NCBI GenBank assembly: GCA_017649745.1
Contig: JAGCGE010000023.1
Location: 1-23,742, forward strand
Length of the DNA: 23,742 nucleotides
From: Clostridiales bacterium
GTDB lineage: Bacteria > Bacillota_A > Clostridia > Saccharofermentanales > Saccharofermentanaceae
Reading direction: 5' to 3'
Shown here: positions 14,926 through 21,740 of the stretch, in pieces
Position numbering within the stretch: the stretch's first letter is position 1
How the letters are laid out: each line of letters begins with the position of its first letter
Program-made: the position numbers and the translations under genes
The notes under the pieces: model-generated
Told to the model about the DNA's origin: nothing
The model's database searches: none
What the model saw: the letters and a program-made list of their open reading frames with translations, nothing else

Positions 14926-16134
14926 ATGGCAGGCATTAAGGAAAGTTTCAGGTTCGGCATCAGGAACATCAGGAAAAGGCCTTACAGGTCTTTCTGCCTG
15001 ATGCTTGCTGCCGTGATCGGATCTTATGCTCTTTTCGTCGGCCTTTCACTTAAAGCATCACTTAACAACGGTATCGGCAGGATGAGAGAGCGAATGGGCG
15101 CAGATCTCATGATCGTACCTGAGACATCTGAAATAGAAGCACGCAATATCCTTCTGACCGGCGAGCCCGAATTCTTTTACATGGATGCATCAGTCGCAAA
15201 GCAGGTTAAGGATATTGAAGGCGTCGAGTGCTCCACAAGCCAGTTTTATTTCACTTCACTGTCGTCTGACTGCTGCTCAACAAGAGTTCAGCTAATTGCA
15301 TTCGATCCTGAAACAGACTTTGTTATCGGTCCCTGGATCGATGAGAAGGTGACTTCAGGTATATCAGACGGAAGCGTTATCATCGGCAGCGAAGTTACTC
15401 CGCTGTCCAACGGCAAGGTCAAGTTCTACGGCAACGAATACAGTGTCGCCGGAAAGCTCGGTGAGACTGCGACAGGCCTTGATCATTCGGTCTTCATGTC
15501 GAGAGACACGATGCACGAGATATTAAATGATGCCAAGGATAAGGGATATCAGTTCCTTAATCCCGAGGATGACGGTTCATTTGTATCCACGGTGCTCATC
15601 CGTGTCAATGACGGCGCAGATATCACGGCTGTCGAAAAGGAGATCTACAAGAGAGCAGATGGCATCAAGTTTATCGAGACCGATAAGCTGATAAACGATG
15701 TCACGGTAAAACTTGGTTCGGTCGAAAAGATAATCAATATCACCTTGATCATACTCCTTGTATTTTCATTCATCACGATGATACTTTTTTTCTCCGTCAT
15801 CTTTCATGAGAGGAAAAAAGAGTTTGCGGTACTGCGTATCCTCGGAACTTCTTCTGACCGCATATGCCTTTTCTCATTGACGGAGGGGATCACGATCGGA
15901 ATAGCAGGAGGCGTTGCAGGACTCATCTTTGGAATACTTACTGTTTTTCCATTCAATCATTATATTGAGAACTCACTTGATGTTCCGTATCTCATGCCCG
16001 CAGCTTCTGCGATCGTTTTATACGGGATAGCCGGTGTACTGATCACGACACTGTTCGGATCACTTTCTTCATTCCTTTCAACATTAAGTCTTGCTCATGC
16101 CGAGACCTATTACACAATGAGGGCTGGTGAATAA
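14926..16134 (+). CDS. FtsX/MacB-like ABC transporter permease
   Basis: A 402-residue membrane protein with the MacB/LolC layout. One membrane segment (about 20-40) is followed by a large extracytoplasmic domain (about 45-265) and three segments (about 270-295, 315-345, 365-390). RMRERMGADLMIVPETSEIE is typical of the first outer segment. The outer domain contains SSDCCSTRVQLIAFDPETDF with adjacent cysteines. Such permeases drive mechanical work or export outside the membrane and are not importers. The start one base after the DUF4418 stop was chosen by coupling. Together with DUF4418 it may handle a thiol or metal compound; that is inference. Confidence 0.85.
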   Translation: MAGIKESFRFGIRNIRKRPYRSFCLMLAAVIGSYALFVGLSLKASLNNGIGRMRERMGADLMIVPETSEIEARNILLTGEPEFFYMDASVAKQVKDIEGVECSTSQFYFTSLSSDCCSTRVQLIAFDPETDFVIGPWIDEKVTSGISDGSVIIGSEVTPLSNGKVKFYGNEYSVAGKLGETATGLDHSVFMSRDTMHEILNDAKDKGYQFLNPEDDGSFVSTVLIRVNDGADITAVEKEIYKRADGIKFIETDKLINDVTVKLGSVEKIINITLIILLVFSFITMILFFSVIFHERKKEFAVLRILGTSSDRICLFSLTEGITIGIAGGVAGLIFGILTVFPFNHYIENSLDVPYLMPAASAIVLYGIAGVLITTLFGSLSSFLSTLSLAHAETYYTMRAGE

Positions 16135-16135
16135 G

Positions 16136-16807
16136 ATGGCATTTTTGAAAGCGGAGAAACTTGTTAAAGAATATAAGAGACGCGGTAAGATCTTCCGCGC
16201 CGTTAATGATATAGATTTCAGTATCGATGCAGGGGAATTCGTCATGATCGAAGGTGAATCTGGAAGCGGCAAGACCACATTTCTCAACCTTCTTACAGGC
16301 CTTACCGATCCTACTTCGGGCGCTGTAAAGATCGACGGAAAAGAATTAAAGAATGCAGGAGATAAAGAGATCTCCAGGATAAGAAACGAGAATATAAAAT
16401 ACATCCCCCAGGGAGAGAGCCTTCTTTCTGCTCTTACGGTAAAAGAGAATATCCTTTTTCCGTTTACCATTGGCGGAACAAAAAGACCTTCTGAAGAAAG
16501 ACTTATCGAGGTCGCGGAAAAGCTCGGCATTACAGAACTTCTGGATGAATATCCGTCGGAGCTTTCGGGAGGCGAGATGAGAAGAGCCACCATCGCAAGA
16601 GCTGTTATCAACAAACCTTCGCTGATAATCGCAGATGAGCCTACCGGAAGCCTTGATTCAGTTAACACTTCAAAGGTAATGGGTATCTTCAAAAACATTG
16701 CATCAGAAGGTACTGCGGTCTTGGTCGTAACACATCAGAAAGAGACTCTGGGATATGCTTCTAAAGTATTTGAAATGGAGCAGGGCAGCTTAAAGAAAGT
16801 TATCTGA
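16136..16807 (+). CDS. MacB/LolD-like ABC ATPase
   Basis: A 223-residue ATPase for the FtsX-like permease. Walker A is GESGSGKTT, the Q-loop is YIPQGESLLSALTVKENI, the signature is LSGGEMRRATIARA, Walker B is LIIADEPTGSLD, and the H-loop is VVTHQKE. The DEPTGSLD form is the MacB/LolD subgroup pattern. A GTG nine bases further upstream could also start it. The ATG begins one base after the permease stop. This is the last gene before the intergenic region holding LysR-like sites. Confidence 0.9.
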   Translation: MAFLKAEKLVKEYKRRGKIFRAVNDIDFSIDAGEFVMIEGESGSGKTTFLNLLTGLTDPTSGAVKIDGKELKNAGDKEISRIRNENIKYIPQGESLLSALTVKENILFPFTIGGTKRPSEERLIEVAEKLGITELLDEYPSELSGGEMRRATIARAVINKPSLIIADEPTGSLDSVNTSKVMGIFKNIASEGTAVLVVTHQKETLGYASKVFEMEQGSLKKVI

Positions 16808-16810
16808 TCT

Positions 16811-16854
16811 ATAACTAAAAGTTATATTTGGTTATCGGAAATGAGTATTATTTC
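16811..16854. promoter_or_regulatory. Two inverted repeats upstream of the first LysR gene
   Basis: ATAAC and GTTAT (16811-16825, five-base spacer) form one dyad, and GAAAT and ATTTC (16838-16854, seven-base spacer) another. Both lie within 100 bases of the LysR start, where LysR proteins normally bind to control their own gene. No clear promoter boxes could be fixed. Confidence 0.4.
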
Positions 16855-16910
16855 GATTTCCTAAAATGAAATACAATTTGGTAATCAAAAATCAAGGATG
16901 GTTGGAATTA

Positions 16911-17825
16911 ATGACGATTCAGCAGCTGTTCTATGCGATTACGATTACCGAAGTTGGTTCGATGAACCGTGCCGCAGAGAATCTTTTTATAACACAGCCT
17001 ACGCTTACAAAAGCCATTAAAGAACTTGAGAATGAACTCGGGTTCTCTCTTTTTGTCAGGTCGGGCAAAGGAATGCTCCTGACGCCTGAAGGAAGGGAAT
17101 TCATTATATATGCCAAGCAGGTCAGCCAGCAGTATGAAGTATTGAAGGACCGCTTTATCGGAACATCGAAAAGAAAAAGAAGATTCGGTATCTCAACGCA
17201 GCACTACTCGTTTGCGATAAAGGCTTTCACCGAATTCGTAAAAGATTTCGATCTGGAAAAATACGAGTTTGTTTTCAGGGAGACAATGACACGCGATGTT
17301 ATTGACGATGTCGGATCCATGAAGAGTGATATAGGTATTCTTTTCATCAGCGAATATAACAGGAAAGTTATCGAGAAAAAGCTTCGTGACAACGATCTTC
17401 ATTTCACTCCGCTCATTGACTGCAAAGCCTGCGTATACATAACAAAAACGCACCCTCTGGCAGACCATGATGAAATCACGATGGAAGATCTGGCACCGTA
17501 TCCGTGCCTAACTTTTGAGCAGGGTGACGGAGATCCCATCTACTATGCGGAAGAGATCCTTGCGGAGAAGGATTATCCCAGACGCATAAAGGTCTGCGAC
17601 AGAGGCTCGGGACTTAATCTCATGAACGAGCTCAACGGCTACACTCTCTGTTCCGGCATCATCTGTGACGATGTAAACGGTCAGCAGTATAAGATGATAC
17701 GGTTCAAAGGTGACGGGGACGATGCTGTAATGCATATCGGATATATAACCAAAAACAACATCGAGCTCGGATCTCTGACTGAAGGCTATATCGGGGAGAT
17801 CAAAAAGATACTCGATCTTAAATAA
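16911..17825 (+). CDS. LysR family regulator (first copy)
   Basis: A 304-residue transcription regulator. The N-terminal winged helix-turn-helix (about 1-60) reads MTIQQLFYAITITEVGSMNRAAENLFITQPTLTKAIKELE, typical of LysR. The rest is the two-lobed effector domain. ATG 16911 matches the start of the second LysR copy, which supports it over an in-frame ATG 45 bases upstream. It is clearly paralogous to the LysR at 19192: both have PYPCLTF and a GYTLCSGIIC segment. The shared cysteines in the effector domain could sense redox state or a thiol. It probably regulates the flanking transporter or nitrogenase-like operons. Confidence 0.88.
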   Translation: MTIQQLFYAITITEVGSMNRAAENLFITQPTLTKAIKELENELGFSLFVRSGKGMLLTPEGREFIIYAKQVSQQYEVLKDRFIGTSKRKRRFGISTQHYSFAIKAFTEFVKDFDLEKYEFVFRETMTRDVIDDVGSMKSDIGILFISEYNRKVIEKKLRDNDLHFTPLIDCKACVYITKTHPLADHDEITMEDLAPYPCLTFEQGDGDPIYYAEEILAEKDYPRRIKVCDRGSGLNLMNELNGYTLCSGIICDDVNGQQYKMIRFKGDGDDAVMHIGYITKNNIELGSLTEGYIGEIKKILDLK

Positions 17826-17858
17826 ACAGTTGCCTTAAACATATTGCTTAAGTAGGTT

Positions 17859-17864
17859 TATAAT
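17859..17864 (+). promoter_or_regulatory. Consensus -10 box before the HD gene
   Basis: TATAAT is followed by an adequate leader and then AGGAG before the HD gene start. No good -35 box lies at 17 bases, so an activator may be needed. The neighbouring LysR is a candidate. Confidence 0.45.
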
Positions 17865-17893
17865 AGATACAGAAATCAATCAGGAGAAAAGAC

Positions 17894-18493
17894 ATGATCT
17901 CTCGCGACGAGGCCTTTTCGGCCCTTAGAAAATACAACAAAGACCCGTTTCACATTCAGCATGCGTTAACTGTTGAAGCGGTAATGAAATGGTATGCAAA
18001 AGAACTCGGATTTGCTGATGAATCGGAATACTGGGGAATAGTAGGACTCCTGCATGATATAGATTTCGAGCTCTATCCCGAGGAGCACTGTCTTAGGGCA
18101 CCTGAGCTGCTCAGAGAGAACGGCTTCGGAGAAGACATCATCCATGCCGTCTGCTCTCACGGCTACGGCATTACGGTAGGGTGCGGTGCGACAATAGATG
18201 TCGAGCCCGTCCACGAGATGGAAAAGGTGCTCTTTGCAGCTGATGAACTCACGGGCCTTATCTGGGCAGCAGCTTTGATGAGACCTTCAAAGAGCACGAA
18301 GGACATGGAACTCAAGTCACTCAAGAAAAAATATAAGAGCAAGGGATTTGCCGCAGGGTGCTCTAGGGAAGTCATCGAGCGCGGCGCAGAGCAGCTGGGC
18401 TGGGAACTGGATAAGCTCCTTACCATGACGCTTCAGGCGATGGCGGCAAATGAGGATCTCATCAATCAGGAAATGGATGCCATAGTAAGTTAA
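17894..18493 (+). CDS. HD-domain metal-dependent phosphohydrolase
   Basis: A 199-residue soluble protein. The metal-binding HD pattern is complete. A first His lies near residue 23 (FHIQHALTVEAVMKWYA), then His-Asp in GLLHDIDFE, a later His in CSHGYGITVG, and the final Asp in FAADELTGL. HD proteins hydrolyse nucleotides or other phosphate esters; the substrate is not predictable. An AGGAGAAAAGAC site precedes the ATG. It heads a group with the two small four-cysteine proteins, 11 bases before the first of them. Confidence 0.85.
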   Translation: MISRDEAFSALRKYNKDPFHIQHALTVEAVMKWYAKELGFADESEYWGIVGLLHDIDFELYPEEHCLRAPELLRENGFGEDIIHAVCSHGYGITVGCGATIDVEPVHEMEKVLFAADELTGLIWAAALMRPSKSTKDMELKSLKKKYKSKGFAAGCSREVIERGAEQLGWELDKLLTMTLQAMAANEDLINQEMDAIVS

Positions 18494-18504
18494 GAGGTAT
18501 TCTT

Positions 18505-18726
18505 ATGAAGTCAATTCTTATCAAAGACACCACCAGGGAGGAAAGAGAAGCGATAGTGCGCGCCTCGCTTGACTGTGGCGGGGGCTGTGAGAACTGTTCT
18601 TCATGCTGGCTCGGCGGAGGCAATCCCTGGGATATCTATCAGGATTATATCGACGGCAAGCGAGAGATCCGCGATATCAACATGGGTTATATGAAAGAAT
18701 ACCGTCAGGACAGACAGATCCAATGA
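18505..18726 (+). CDS. Small four-cysteine protein (first copy)
   Basis: A 73-residue protein with Cys24, 28, 31 and 34 in a C-x3-C-x2-C-x2-C pattern, followed by a Tyr-rich helix (NPWDIYQDYIDGKREIRDIN). The start MKSILIKDTTREERE resembles small Clostridia proteins that databases sometimes mislabel as PurH; there is no AICAR transformylase here. The cysteines could hold a [4Fe-4S] cluster or a metal. The next gene encodes the same cysteine spacing and a similar tail, so the two look like paralogues. The stop overlaps the next start (ATGA), so the two should be made together. Confidence 0.75.
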   Translation: MKSILIKDTTREEREAIVRASLDCGGGCENCSSCWLGGGNPWDIYQDYIDGKREIRDINMGYMKEYRQDRQIQ

Positions 18727-18923
18727 ACGAAGCTCCGGATATCAATACATCGACAGCAGATGAGCGCAGGGAATATATAAAGAACAGATATCCCTGTATC
18801 GCAGACTGCGATATGTGCGGACTTTGCAAGGTCTTTCACGGCAAAGATCCCGAGGAAGCATATGACGATTACATAAACGGCAGGCGTTCTTTTACCGAAG
18901 TATCAAAAGACTTTAAGCAATAA
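18723..18923 (+). CDS. Small four-cysteine protein (second copy)
   Basis: A 66-residue protein with Cys25, 29, 32 and 35, the same C-x3-C-x2-C-x2-C spacing as its neighbour. It has a comparable tail (DPEEAYDDYINGRRSFTEVS). I chose the ATG at 18723 because it overlaps the upstream stop (ATGA). It may pair with the first copy to bind a cluster or metal. A strong promoter (18929-18957) starts right after its stop. The function is unknown. It sits beside nitrogenase-like genes, which need iron-sulfur delivery, but such pairs may also occur elsewhere. Confidence 0.75.
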   Translation: MNEAPDINTSTADERREYIKNRYPCIADCDMCGLCKVFHGKDPEEAYDDYINGRRSFTEVSKDFKQ

Positions 18924-18927
18924 ACCT

Positions 18928-18946
18928 ATTGACATAGTAGGTCAAT
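18928..18946. promoter_or_regulatory. Dyad ATTGAC-N7-GTCAAT over the -35 box
   Basis: ATTGACATAGTAGGTCAAT is an exact inverted repeat with six-base arms and a seven-base centre. It covers the -35 box (TTGACA) of the promoter at 18929-18957, so a bound protein would block or reshape polymerase binding. The protein could be either LysR or an unrelated regulator. Confidence 0.6.
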
Positions 18947-18957
18947 TACTTTACTAT
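18929..18957 (+). promoter_or_regulatory. Near-consensus housekeeping promoter
   Basis: TTGACA (18929-18934) and TACTAT (18952-18957) are separated by 17 bases. The -35 box is perfect and the -10 matches at most positions. Transcription would begin near 18964 and first produce the leader with the short peptide gene and terminator, then the second LysR gene. Confidence 0.7.
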
Positions 18958-18990
18958 TCCTTCCATAGTTTCGAAAAGAGGAGAGCAGAT

Positions 18991-19089
18991 ATGACAGGCA
19001 TTTTCACGGCAGATATCATCATGTGTTGTCGAATGCTGAAGTTTCCGGGCAATCAGATTGACCGGTGCGTCGTATCGATGTGTATATAG
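18991..19089 (+). CDS. Cysteine-rich 32-residue leader peptide
   Basis: A GAGGAG ribosome binding site (18978-18983) sits seven bases before ATG 18991. The peptide starts MTGIFTADIIMCCRML and ends at TAG 19089. It has four Cys codons: 12, 13, 26 and 31, the first two in tandem (19024-19029). An intrinsic terminator begins 36 bases after its stop. This layout of promoter, short ORF with repeated codons for one amino acid, and terminator is that of a transcription attenuator. Cysteine supply would be the signal, which suits a sulfur-related locus. A chance ORF inside a riboswitch-like leader is the alternative. Confidence 0.5.
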   Translation: MTGIFTADIIMCCRMLKFPGNQIDRCVVSMCI

Positions 19090-19125
19090 AACATTCATAC
19101 CAGGATGCACAGCCAGTAAGATCAG

Positions 19126-19156
19126 GCCCGGAGCAGATATGCTACCGGGCTTTTTT
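19126..19156 (+). terminator. Attenuator terminator before the second LysR gene
   Basis: GCCCGG (19126-19131) plus AGCA (19132-19135) pair with TGCT (19140-19143) and CCGGGC (19145-19150), with one bulged A, followed by six T (19151-19156). It lies in the leader of the LysR gene, so polymerase must read through. Seven bases of the 5' arm (19126-19132) can instead pair with TCCGGGC at 19044-19050, inside the leader peptide gene: a possible antiterminator. Confidence 0.75.
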
Positions 19157-19191
19157 ATGTTCAGAAAAGTTTTCGAAAAGGGGGAAAAGAC

Positions 19192-20094
19192 ATGACACTG
19201 CAGCAGCTGATGTATGCGATAACGACTGCGGATGAGAAATCGATAAACAAGACGGCACAAAGATTCTTTGTCTCGCAGCCCGCGATCTCGGACGCGATAA
19301 GGGACCTGGAAGACGAGATCGGCATCACCATCTTCGAGCGTTCCAACAGAGGCGTTACCACTACCGCTGAAGGCGCAGACTTCATCGTCTATGCGAGGCA
19401 GGTGGTCGCACAGTACGACCTGCTTAAGGAAAGGTATATAGATAAAGAACAGAAGAAGAGATTCGGAGTGTCCGCCCAGCACTACACTTTTGCGGTCAAG
19501 TCCTACATCGAACTGATAGAGAACCACGATCCCGAGAAATACGAGTTCTCGATGTACGAGGGAAAGACCTCGGAGGTCATCAACGATGTCAGGACCTTCA
19601 GGTCTGAGATCGGCGTCATCCACTTAGATGAGTATAACCATTACTTCTTATTGAAATACTTAAGGGTGAATAACCTTGAGTATCACAAGCTCTTCGACTG
19701 CAAGGTCTTCGTGTATCTTTCGTCAGACCACCCGCTCGCGGACAAGAAAAAGCTTACGGCCCATGACTTAGAGCCCTATCCCTGCCTTACGTTCAACCAG
19801 GGCGAGGAAAACCCGATCTATCTGGCGGAAGAGCCCGTCAGCATGTTCGAAAGAAGGAAGATCATCAAGGTAAACGACAGGGGAACCATGCTCAACATGA
19901 TGGTCGGCTTAAACGGCTACACGCTCTGCTCGGGCATCATCTGCGAAGAGCTTAACGGTGGCGGGTACAAAGCCATACCTTTTGAGAGCAGGGAGAAGAC
20001 CTCGGTCATCTACGTTACCCGCGCGGGTAGCACATTGAGCTCCCTTGGGCAGGAATACATAGACAACCTGATGGCTTTTGCGGAAAGGACATGA
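19192..20094 (+). CDS. LysR family regulator (second copy)
   Basis: A 300-residue LysR regulator. The DNA-binding part reads MTLQQLMYAITTADEKSINKTAQRFFVSQPAISDAIRDLE. The effector domain follows, with PYPCLTFNQGEENPIY and NGYTLCSGIICEELNGG nearly as in the first copy, so the two arose by duplication. An AGGGGG site precedes the ATG. It lies 145 bases upstream of the nitrogenase-like operon on the same strand and is the prime candidate for its regulator. Expression is probably set by the promoter, dyad and attenuator upstream. The effector is unknown; an O-acetylserine or thiol-type effector would suit the context. Confidence 0.9.
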   Translation: MTLQQLMYAITTADEKSINKTAQRFFVSQPAISDAIRDLEDEIGITIFERSNRGVTTTAEGADFIVYARQVVAQYDLLKERYIDKEQKKRFGVSAQHYTFAVKSYIELIENHDPEKYEFSMYEGKTSEVINDVRTFRSEIGVIHLDEYNHYFLLKYLRVNNLEYHKLFDCKVFVYLSSDHPLADKKKLTAHDLEPYPCLTFNQGEENPIYLAEEPVSMFERRKIIKVNDRGTMLNMMVGLNGYTLCSGIICEELNGGGYKAIPFESREKTSVIYVTRAGSTLSSLGQEYIDNLMAFAERT

Positions 20095-20142
20095 GCATGC
20101 GTTCTGTTATAAGCCATGGTTATATCTGACTATCACTCTTTC

Positions 20143-20178
20143 GTATTATCACTTCCAAACCGGGAGGAGTATTATCAC
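20143..20178 (+). promoter_or_regulatory. Direct repeats upstream of the nitrogenase-like operon
   Basis: GTATTATCAC occurs exactly at 20143-20152 and 20169-20178, 26 bases apart, with a related ACTATCAC near 20129. They lie about 60-115 bases before the D-like gene, where an activator such as the upstream LysR would bind. No clean promoter boxes could be fixed. Confidence 0.45.
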
Positions 20179-20239
20179 CTAAGCACATCGCAAAAACCTA
20201 TCAATTCAGTAGTTTTTTGCAGAAGGAGAAACCTTAAGA

Positions 20240-21739
20240 ATGTCACAGATCAACATTAAAGAACCAAGCGTAGTCATCCGCGAAAAGAGACTCGGAACGA
20301 TAAACGCTTTCTCGGGTTCTGCTTCACAGATCGTTGAAAAATCAGCAAAGGGAGAACTTAAAGACTGCAAGAGAAAGTTTTCGCAGTGCCTCGGCTGCAA
20401 CCAGCAGCAGGCTTTCTGCCAGCTCGCAATGATCAGGGATGCTGTTGTCATCGATCACGCACCGATAGGCTGCGCAGGTGAATTTGCAGATTTCAATTTC
20501 ACGTACAGGGTAGAGCAGGCAAGAAGAGATCTTCCTCCGGCACTCGGCAGATATTTCTGCACCAACATCCTTGAGAAGGATACGGTATTCGGTGCTGCAA
20601 AGAAACTCGAAGAAACGATCAAGCTCGCATATGACAGAGTTCATCCCAATGCCATTTTCGTAACCACATCATGCGCATCGGGCATCATCGGTGAAGACAT
20701 CGAGGCAGTTGTCGAAGCAGCTTCCAAAGAACTCGGAATCCCCGTTGTCACATGCACATGCGAAGGCTTCAGGTCTAAGATCTGGACAACAGGATTTGAT
20801 GCAGCTTATCACACGGTATTAAGAGGCATCGTAAAGCCTGCAGAGAAGAAGACGAACAAAGTAAACATCATCAATTTCTGGGGCAGCCACGTATTTGATG
20901 ACATCATCAGAAGATTCGGATACGAGCCTCAGTACATCATTCCTTTCTCAACGGTAGAGGAATTGTCACACGTAAGTGAAGCTGCCGCTTCGATCCATAT
21001 CTGCCCTTCGCTTTCAACATACATGGGCGCAGGACTCAACCAGCTTCATAACGTACCTGAAGTACTTGTACCTCCGGCATACGGCGTTGCAGGAACAGAC
21101 AGATGGCTTCGTGCTTTCGGCAAACTCGTCGGCAAGGAAGAGATTGCTGAAGAGATCATAAAGGAAGGTCACGAAAAGTATCTTCCCGAGATCGAAAAGC
21201 TCAAGGAAAGATTCAAGGGCAAGAAAGCATACGTTACGGCAGGAGCAGCTCACGGACAGGCACTCATTACGCTTTTAGGCGAGCTCGGAATGGATGTTGT
21301 CGGTGCTGCCGTATTCCATCACGATCCTGTCTATGACAGCGGTGACGACAAGCTCGATATCCTCGGCCAGGCAGTAAAGAACTACGGTGATGTCCCTGAC
21401 TACAGAGTATGCAACAAGCAGGCTTGCGAACTCGTAAACGCACTTAACAGGATCAAGCCCGACCTTATCCTTGCAAGACACGGCGGCATGACGCTCTGGG
21501 GAGCAAAGTTCGGTATTCCTTCACTCCTTATCGGTGATGAGCAGTTTGGTATCGGATACAAGGGCGCTCTTAATTATGCAAGAAGAATAGACGATGCACT
21601 TGATTCCATCGAGTTCATCAAGAATTACTCCAAGCATGCTTCAAATCCTTACACCAAGTGGTGGTTCGACCAGGACCCCGGATACTTCCAGGGAGACGGT
21701 TCAGGAAAAGGCTGCGCAGCGGGAAGAGGAGGATTCTAA
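20240..21739 (+). CDS. Nitrogenase-like component 1, D-type subunit
   Basis: A 499-residue NifD-like catalytic subunit. Three P-cluster-type cysteines are visible: Cys50 or 53 (SQCLGCNQQQAF), Cys78 (PIGCAGEF) and Cys145 (TTSCASGIIGEDI). Cys255 (SIHICPSLSTY) matches the cofactor cysteine of NifD (Cys275 in Azotobacter). CEGFRSKIWTTGFDAAYH is also NifD-like. The cofactor histidine (His442) is not conserved: the aligned segment reads FGIPSLLIGDEQFG, with Gly there. A His-His-Asp (360-362) and His414 lie nearby. It is probably a reductase with a related cluster acting on another substrate. AAGGAG precedes the ATG; the K-like gene begins one base after the stop. Confidence 0.85.
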   Translation: MSQINIKEPSVVIREKRLGTINAFSGSASQIVEKSAKGELKDCKRKFSQCLGCNQQQAFCQLAMIRDAVVIDHAPIGCAGEFADFNFTYRVEQARRDLPPALGRYFCTNILEKDTVFGAAKKLEETIKLAYDRVHPNAIFVTTSCASGIIGEDIEAVVEAASKELGIPVVTCTCEGFRSKIWTTGFDAAYHTVLRGIVKPAEKKTNKVNIINFWGSHVFDDIIRRFGYEPQYIIPFSTVEELSHVSEAAASIHICPSLSTYMGAGLNQLHNVPEVLVPPAYGVAGTDRWLRAFGKLVGKEEIAEEIIKEGHEKYLPEIEKLKERFKGKKAYVTAGAAHGQALITLLGELGMDVVGAAVFHHDPVYDSGDDKLDILGQAVKNYGDVPDYRVCNKQACELVNALNRIKPDLILARHGGMTLWGAKFGIPSLLIGDEQFGIGYKGALNYARRIDDALDSIEFIKNYSKHASNPYTKWWFDQDPGYFQGDGSGKGCAAGRGGF

Positions 21740-21740
21740 G

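Noticed and set aside
19040..19131. Cobalamin or molybdenum cofactor riboswitch in the LysR leader
   Set aside because: Some bases look similar (AGCCAGTAAGATCAGG) but the conserved core of neither class could be found. The ORF-based attenuator explains more.
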